This document shows, one piece after another, positions 57,701 to 64,000 of a DNA stretch of 64,000 nucleotides. The notes beneath the pieces are model-generated. The model was not told the DNA's origin. It saw nothing but the letters and a program-made list of their open reading frames with translations, and ran no database searches. The position numbers and the translations under genes were made by a program. Location: positions 124,001-188,000 of the forward strand of contig MU839119.1 of NCBI GenBank assembly GCA_030685235.1, in the 5' to 3' direction. How positions within the stretch are numbered: the first letter of the stretch is position 1; each line of letters begins with the position of its first letter. This stretch comes from Copromyces sp. CBS 386.78. Taxonomy: Eukaryota > Ascomycota > Sordariomycetes > Sordariales > Sordariaceae.

Positions 57701-58599
57701 TACATCGGGCTCTCTTATATTTAATTCCCGTTAAATATAATAAGTAGCATATATTTTAGTACTATAATTCTACTTACCTATAATAAATTTCAAATAATAG
57801 AATATTAACGTTAATTAGCAGCGTATATTCCTTTATTATAACTAGATAATAAATAGCGATATATACATTAGGACGTAACTAGGCGTTAAAATACTAATTT
57901 ATACGCTTATTTTCTATATTTTCTACTTCTATATCGTCGGCCCCTATTTCGAATCTATATAAATATATATATTTATCCCTATTATTCCTTTTTCTACTAG
58001 GGCGCTTTAATACCTTATAAAATTTAAGGTTCAATATAATCGTATTTAATACTATACTACAAAGTATTCTATATAGCTTTCGTACCTATATAATATACCT
58101 TATAAAATCTCTCCTATTTTAAGCAGTAACTTTTATACCTATTAATAAACTATTTAATTTAATTATAGCAGCGAAGGCGTAAATAATAGTATTTAGGATA
58201 AGTTATATAACCTCTTTATTATTATTAAGTAAGTCTTTTTCGATATCGACGCCGGCGACTTCTCTACATATTATTTTATATACTTATAAATTAATATAAT
58301 ACTCCTTTAATTACGAGCGGAATAGTACGGGGATAATAACGGACTAACGGGTATAATTAGCTAATATCTAATTATTTAAATAATAAAAAAGCGAATAGAA
58401 TTTTTACTAACCCGGTAGAAATGGCCAATATCGTAAAATACGAATATATTCTTTACCGCTCTTCTCTATTAGAATACTATTAAATAGTATTAAATATATT
58501 TAGTACAATAGTCCCTTTATTTCTAAATAGGCCGGGTCCGATGGCCAGCTATATATAATATTAAACGCTAGTATTAATACTAATAAGGTTGGGGGGTTT
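54718..58599. other. AT-rich, RIP-type DNA, content unresolved
   Basis: Strongly AT-rich with TAA/TAG in all frames. Slightly higher GC at 55200-55650. The right part (above about 57.9 kb) may be the C-terminal end of the Plavaka-type transposase that lies upstream on the minus strand. No other protein could be recognised. Confidence 0.5.
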
Positions 58600-61500
58600 T
58601 CGGTAATGCCCTATTAAATTAAATATTCTTCTTTCTTCCTTTTACTACTAATTCTATTATTAACTTTATTATATATAAATATAATTTAATAATAGTATCG
58701 ACCGTATACGAATATATCGAAGTTTAAAACGTTATTAAGCGGGCGCGGAATACCGTCGGGAGGTTAAAAGTTTAATTTAATTACCTATTCGCCGATTATA
58801 TAATACCAATAGAATTTATTAGTATAAGGGCCTTTTATACCCGAATTCTCTACTTATTACAATATATCGCCTAAATAATAAAAGGTTAGAACGTAAAGGA
58901 TAGATTCTTCACCGTCCGCTCTATCGAATTTAATACCTATTCCCTTATCTAATTAACTTAAGGAATACAATATATAAATAATATCGTTAAAGTTAGAGCT
59001 ATATAGACTAAGAGTAATAGGGTAAATATTAGTTTAAAATTTCCTAGCGTTAAACCTTAACCCGGCCAATATAAAATAAACCCCTATTAATAAGCGAACA
59101 GCATTGCGGTATAGATTAAATCTATTAATAAAAACTATAATAGGATAATTAATAATAGGTTTATAGAATAGTAATAAACAATCCTAAACCCGATTAAAAT
59201 CCACCCTACCGTATATATCCAATTTAATTATCTTCGAATAGGGTTCGTATAATAAAGGAGTATTAATTATAATTGATAATTCTATTTAAATAGGATATTT
59301 TTAATAATAATAGCCCAGCGTACGAAATACTAATATAACCTTTCTATTAATAGCTTAATATCCTTATATCGATATATATATTTATCGAAGTATTTAGCTT
59401 TCTTCTTCTTCTTTTTAAGGGCTAGGCCGCTACCGGGCCCTTTAAAAGTAGATTACCCTTATAGATCAATTGTAGATTAGGGATATATTACCTTAAATAA
59501 TACTTTGCGGGGATTAAAGTCTCTACATATTTCTTCTTAAAATTAGTCGTAATATACCTTTTAATTATAGAATTTCAAAATATTTATTTTGCGGATATAT
59601 ATATCTACTTTAATTAGAACTACTTTTAACTTATTCTAGTCTTCGTCTTCGATATTATTATAAAGTATAATATACTTTGGGTTTATAGGTCTAAATCTAG
59701 ATATTCGACGTTTTCAGCGTATAAATAATTCGTATATTATAAATATTATCCCTCCTTTAATATCGGTATAATAATTACTTTAGTAATCCTTACTAATTAC
59801 TATAATTTATCTAATATATATTAGTTCTAATAAGTCTAAATTGGCTTATTAATAAATATAACCGTCGTTGTAATATTTAAAATAAATGAAGTTTAACGGG
59901 AAGATTGAATTATTAAGTTCGTTTTTGCCCGTTATTAATATTTCGGACAGTAGATACTATATATAGGCGAATTCCCCAATTATTATACGGATTAATAATA
60001 CCTATAAAATCGATTTATATAATTCGGTTAATTCGTCGATAAAGTAGGCTATACCTTAGTAAATTAAATTAATAATATCGGACTTATATAATATAATAAA
60101 TAAATTAATTAAATTAATTATATAGAATTTAGATAGGATTTTCTTATTTTATACGTCTATATTTAACTTCCTTTTCTTTTAGGATATTCGGGCGGTTATA
60201 ATTTTTTCGGCTATTAATAAAATATCTACTTCTCGTATATAGACTATCGGCATCCGAATTCGTAAACGGTTTTTAAACGTATTTAATTAGTTAGAGAGAA
60301 TTTACACTTGAAGTAGCTTTTTATCGAAGTAAATACAATCTTAATTTAGGTACCGTAAATAATTTATAATCTCTCGAATTACAATATAATTAGTACGTAA
60401 AATACCAAATGCTTATATATATATCGAGAAAATCATCTCAAAGTTAGAAATATAAATATTTAGGTTATAAAAATATAGTTATAAAATCGATAGGTCTTCG
60501 AAGTCCGCGATATTTAGCGTACGGATCGGGTAATATACCCCGCTAATACTAATTAATTAGACACTTGCGTTAGCTTTTAATGCCGGCCCCGTTAGCTATT
60601 CTACGGCTTTTATTACTTTAATATTTGAGAAATCGGGGAAAACCTTATCGAATAGTCGAAGGCCGATAGGAGCACTATTTTAATCCGGGTCGTCGTTATA
60701 GCACTTATTATATTTAATTGTACGAAATAGCGTATTTCTATTAAATCCTGATAGTAGTAACGTAATATCGATATTGTCGATATCTAGCTCTACATTTAAA
60801 TCGATAGTAATTATTATTTAGTATAATAATTAATATCGGATCCATCAGCGAGTATATTAAGATTCTATATATACGTTATCTATCCTTTTAAATCTCAATT
60901 AACGCTTCGTTGTCTATAGTCTCCTAATTGTCGTCGTCGCTATAATTATCCAAATTCCCTCCCAAACCCGTACTAATATCTATCCCCGAACTACCGATAT
61001 TTATATAATTATTAAATAATATAGTAGAGGCTATTCGAAATATAAGGCCCGCTTAATTTCTAGGATTGGAAATCTACGGCGGTTAACTACCGTCTTTATT
61101 TTTATTATTGTAATCGTATTCGTTAAAGTTTATAGAATCGTTAGCTACGGGGATATAATCGCTAGATTATTACAATATTTTTCGTATACGTTATTCGTAC
61201 TCTTAAATAATTAAAGTTTAGGTACGCTCGTATACGGTTTAAACGGTAGCCTATTTCTTATATTTTATAGCTTTTTGGACGCGTATTATTACCTCTAATT
61301 TGGCGGCTACGTTGCGCGGTCGTCGGGGTATCGCGAAAGGCTAGTTGCCTGCTAGCGCGCGAATATTATTTATTATAATAGTATTTTAATAATAGCGATA
61401 AGAGTAATTAATATAATTTAGGCTAGCTATTTAAAATAGTTCGAAGGGTAATTATCGTAGGTTGTAAATATAGAGGAGATTGTCTATCGCATTAATTATA

Positions 61501-61600
61501 TCGGCGTCTAATAAATAGGCCGTTAAGGCCGACGATTTAATATTAAAGCGACTGCGAAAGTCTAATAAATAGTAACAGCGGCAATACAAATAAATAGAAA
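58600..61600 (-). pseudogene. Plavaka-type (KDZ/CACTA-related) transposase relic
   Basis: The minus strand at 59.2-58.8 kb reads, with stops where Gln codons are expected, PIIVFINRFNLYRNAVRLLI, GVYFILAGLR, NIYPITLSLYSSNFNDII and, further on, YLGDIL(stop)(stop)VENSGIKGP. These follow the order of the Plavaka family blocks D.F.LYRN.YRS..GVY, LGPHGSNF.DV and GD.PQQ..NSGFKGP, with the catalytic Asp read as Asn (GAT to AAT) and CAA to TAA, as RIP predicts. More compatible sequence extends upstream to about 61.6 kb. Termini of the element were not identified. Assignment is from my memory of the family and needs a profile search. Confidence 0.68.
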
Positions 61601-62584
61601 TACTAATTAATACTAATCCTCTAATTATTACCACTTTACTATCTAATTTTATATGGCTATCAAAACGGGAGCCCCGCCTATTTATACAATTCTGAAAGGT
61701 AGAAAATAATTTAAATTACTATATACACGGCTAATTCTCTTCTTAAACCTTTTTTTTCGGTTAGACTACTACGCATTCTTATTAAATATCGATAAAGAAG
61801 TAAAAAAACAAAGATAACTATACCTATTAATCGCGCCACTATATTATTTATTCTTATAGTCTACGAGTTAAATAAAGGTTAATACCCGGCAAATTCTCTC
61901 GTTTAATTAGATACGTCCGCGTCGTATATATATATATATTATATATCGACGAAGCATTGCCCGTATCCCTATTAAATATACGTATATATTATTGTATTAA
62001 TTTAACGGCAATTAATATTCTACTAGTATAATAACAATACTTATAAGGGTAAAAATATATTGGATATACGTTCGGAAAGTAATATTCCTATTAACAGATT
62101 ACTAACCTCCCCTTTATATAACGATCCTAAATTAATAACGATCGGCCTAACTAGAAGAAAGTATATTACGAAAGCTATATTAAATACTCCGCCCGGCACT
62201 TATATACAAGATATTAAAGATTTAACAAAGGGTATATACGGATTAACCACTTAAATTTCTAATATGCTTACTATTACATTATACTATTTATATAATATTT
62301 ATACTATAAATCGATTGCTCCCAGCCCGTACTATATTTAGCTGACTAAATTCGTTAAAATATCGGACTTTACTAATATATAGGGTAGCCGCCCTAGGGGT
62401 ATTAGGTATCCCCGCCCTATATAGGCTAAGCTACGCCGCTAGCCTAACGGCTATTACTTCCGTCGATATATTTATTTATAAATCCTATACTTACCCCGGA
62501 GGCTATACTATCGTACTATAATCGACCTATATTAAATAATATATATAATACAATTATAAATTAAATTCTAGTACTTCGTAACTT
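61601..62584. other. AT-rich, RIP-type DNA
   Basis: Probably the 5' part of the Plavaka-type element. A 64-codon plus frame at 62060-62254 has no recognisable motif and opposes the transposase strand. No gene called. Confidence 0.45.
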
Positions 62585-62815
62585 ATTACGGGTAGAGGGC
62601 GAGAGGTTGGGTGTAGATATTAGATATGCGTAATTGCACGAGGAGAGGAAAGGAAGAGAAGTGCAGAGGTGCGCTCGGGAGATGGGCTTTATAGGACTCG
62701 AGCTATAAACCGGTGGGTCTATGGCGGGAGGCCGTAGCTAATCAACCGAGATAGTAATAGTAGTCTTAGAGAGCTACTGTCACCAGCACATACAACACAG
62801 GCTAACCCTGTAATA
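62585..62815. other. GC-richer patch in the AT-rich block, possibly an LTR
   Basis: About 230 bp with normal GC and intact CA/TG between two RIP-mutated stretches. TGTAGATATTAG at 62612 and ACAACACA ending at 62799 would give a 188-bp TG...CA segment. No partner copy or target duplication is visible in the window, so an LTR, a solo insertion or an unmutated remnant are all possible. Confidence 0.3.
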
Positions 62816-64000
62816 TAACTAATTTAATAGACAATAACTAATATTCGTTTTTACGATTATTTAATACCTATAATTAATATATAGCAACTAATATACCCCT
62901 ACGTACCCTTAATATCCTAGATAGCTACCTTCGTTGTTTATACCGGTCTCTATACCGTATAGCACATATATAGGAATAGTTTATACCCCCGCGCTAATAT
63001 AATTTAAATATCCTCTTATGTAAAGTCTTGCTATAGGCGCTATAATATTCCTAGGGGCAGTTTAATCGACTTATTTATAATACTATACCTCAAACTAGTC
63101 TTACGGACAATATTAACCGATATATAGCCCTATAGGCACTTAGATATACCTAGCCTAATAATTTTCGTAGTTATTACAATAGTAATATACGTCGTAGTAG
63201 GGATAATTGTACGCGTCGTATTGTAATACCTCTATATTTATATACTTATACGCATTATTCTAGTATATAGAGCCCCCTCGATAAACCATCCCGCAATAAT
63301 TTTTATAATAGTCCCCGCAACCCTAATTAGAGCCCTAACTAAAGCTTTAACTAGAATTATAACTAGAATTATAGCCGGAATTATAGCCGGAACTATAGCC
63401 GGAACTATAATTAAAGCTATTACGATAATTTGATAAAGGTAAAAGTAGAGATACTATAATCGCTACTAATAATGCCCTAGAGAAATCCCTATTCGAAAAT
63501 TAGTAAAAGCTTAAGAATGCCACTAATACCCGTATATTCGAAAAGTAGTAGATAGTTAAGGATACCGCTATTACCCGTACCCTTACCGTTAATATACTAT
63601 TATCCTCTAATTCGGATTCCTCTTTAGGTTCGATAGGAAATATTTATATATAGCGAATTATCGAAGCGTCCAAGCGTATTATATATATCGAAGAATTATA
63701 ACGTTAATAGTTTAAAGGTATAGCGGTAGGCCTATTAAAATTTCGATAACCCTAATTCTCCCCCTTATTAATAATTTTTAATAAAGAGGACGAACCTTAT
63801 ATTATAAAGGAGCACTTATATATTAAAATTTATTAAGAGAAGATTAAAAATACTAATAAAGGTAAAAGTAAGGCTACGTCGAAGGATATCGAAATATAGT
63901 AGAGGGAAGAATATATTGCCTAACGTAGTATATTTACCTCTATATTTAGAAAACCCATTTAGCTTAAGAAAAAGGGTAAATATCGATATATACTACTACC
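62816..64000 (+). other. AT-rich DNA with a 12-bp repeat, unresolved element
   Basis: RIP-type DNA running off the window. At 63350-63415, six units of a 12-bp repeat (CTAGAATTATAA / CCGGAATTATAG / CCGGAACTATAG) read in one plus frame as a Thr/Ala-Gly-Ile/Thr-Ile repeat, and a plus frame at about 63.7-63.9 kb reads protein-like (KEDEPYIIKEHLYIKIY). This could be a gag-like region of an element extending to the right. Confidence 0.35.

Noticed and set aside
1..64000. CRISPR arrays, bacterial operators, Shine-Dalgarno sites and attachment sites
   Set aside because: No regularly spaced repeats of CRISPR type are present, and introns and RIP show that the DNA is eukaryotic. The tandem repeats seen are contiguous, without spacers.

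Overview
The window looks like nuclear DNA of a filamentous ascomycete, most likely Neurospora or a close Sordariales relative. The evidence is short introns with GTRAGT-type donors and CTAAC branch points, long low-density intergenic DNA, and several very AT-rich blocks. In those blocks transposon proteins can still be read, but they are full of TAA/TAG and carry the CpA-to-TpA (TpG-to-TpA) change expected of repeat-induced point mutation (RIP). The species call is inference.

Layout. 1-700 is mixed repeat debris. 701-6757 is a complete, RIP-mutated Copia LTR retrotransposon with TSD GATAT. 7684-12482 holds three tandem paralogs of an uncharacterised fungal family: the first decayed, the second apparently intact, the third intact but interrupted by an assembly gap in a Gln/Ala repeat. 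13462-13931 is an inverted-repeat element containing a tRNA-like sequence. 14054-15551 (-) is a secreted PQQ-dependent (AA12-like) sugar dehydrogenase with four exons. 16253-22932 (-) is a second complete RIP-mutated Copia element with TSD CAAAT. 24864-26469 is a decayed gene of the helical/pseudokinase family. A hypothetical ORF lies at 26970-28163 (-), followed by about 4.5 kb with no convincing gene. 32649-36634 is a RIP-mutated pogo/Fot1-like DNA transposon with long terminal inverted repeats and TA target sites.

The gene-richest part is 38.7-53.8 kb. It holds a BTB-domain protein (38684-40790), a DUF89/ARMT1-like damage-control phosphatase with five exons (41947-43645), a convergent Pro/Ala/Ser-rich protein (43938-45008, -), a remnant of a SNF2 helicase (45566-46090, -), broken hypothetical sequence with a 119-bp tandem triplication (47.1-48.6 kb), a single-pass membrane protein with a stalk and cytoplasmic tail (49840-51228), and an intact helical-domain plus pseudokinase gene (52103-53811, -). 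From about 54.48 kb to the end the DNA is RIP-mutated again. It contains a Plavaka-type transposase relic (about 58.6-61.6 kb, -) and a GC-richer patch at 62.6-62.8 kb.

No operon-like or pathway cluster is evident; the genes are independent. The linking themes are RIP of at least four different mobile elements and pairs of related genes, one intact and one decayed. Two points stand out. Both Copia elements have primer-binding sites that match tRNA anticodon loops (Asn and initiator Met) rather than tRNA 3' ends, which implies half-tRNA priming. The intact pseudokinase gene has a domain order like that of the animal necroptosis effector MLKL. The annotation was made by eye; splice sites are inferred from consensus and reading frame only.
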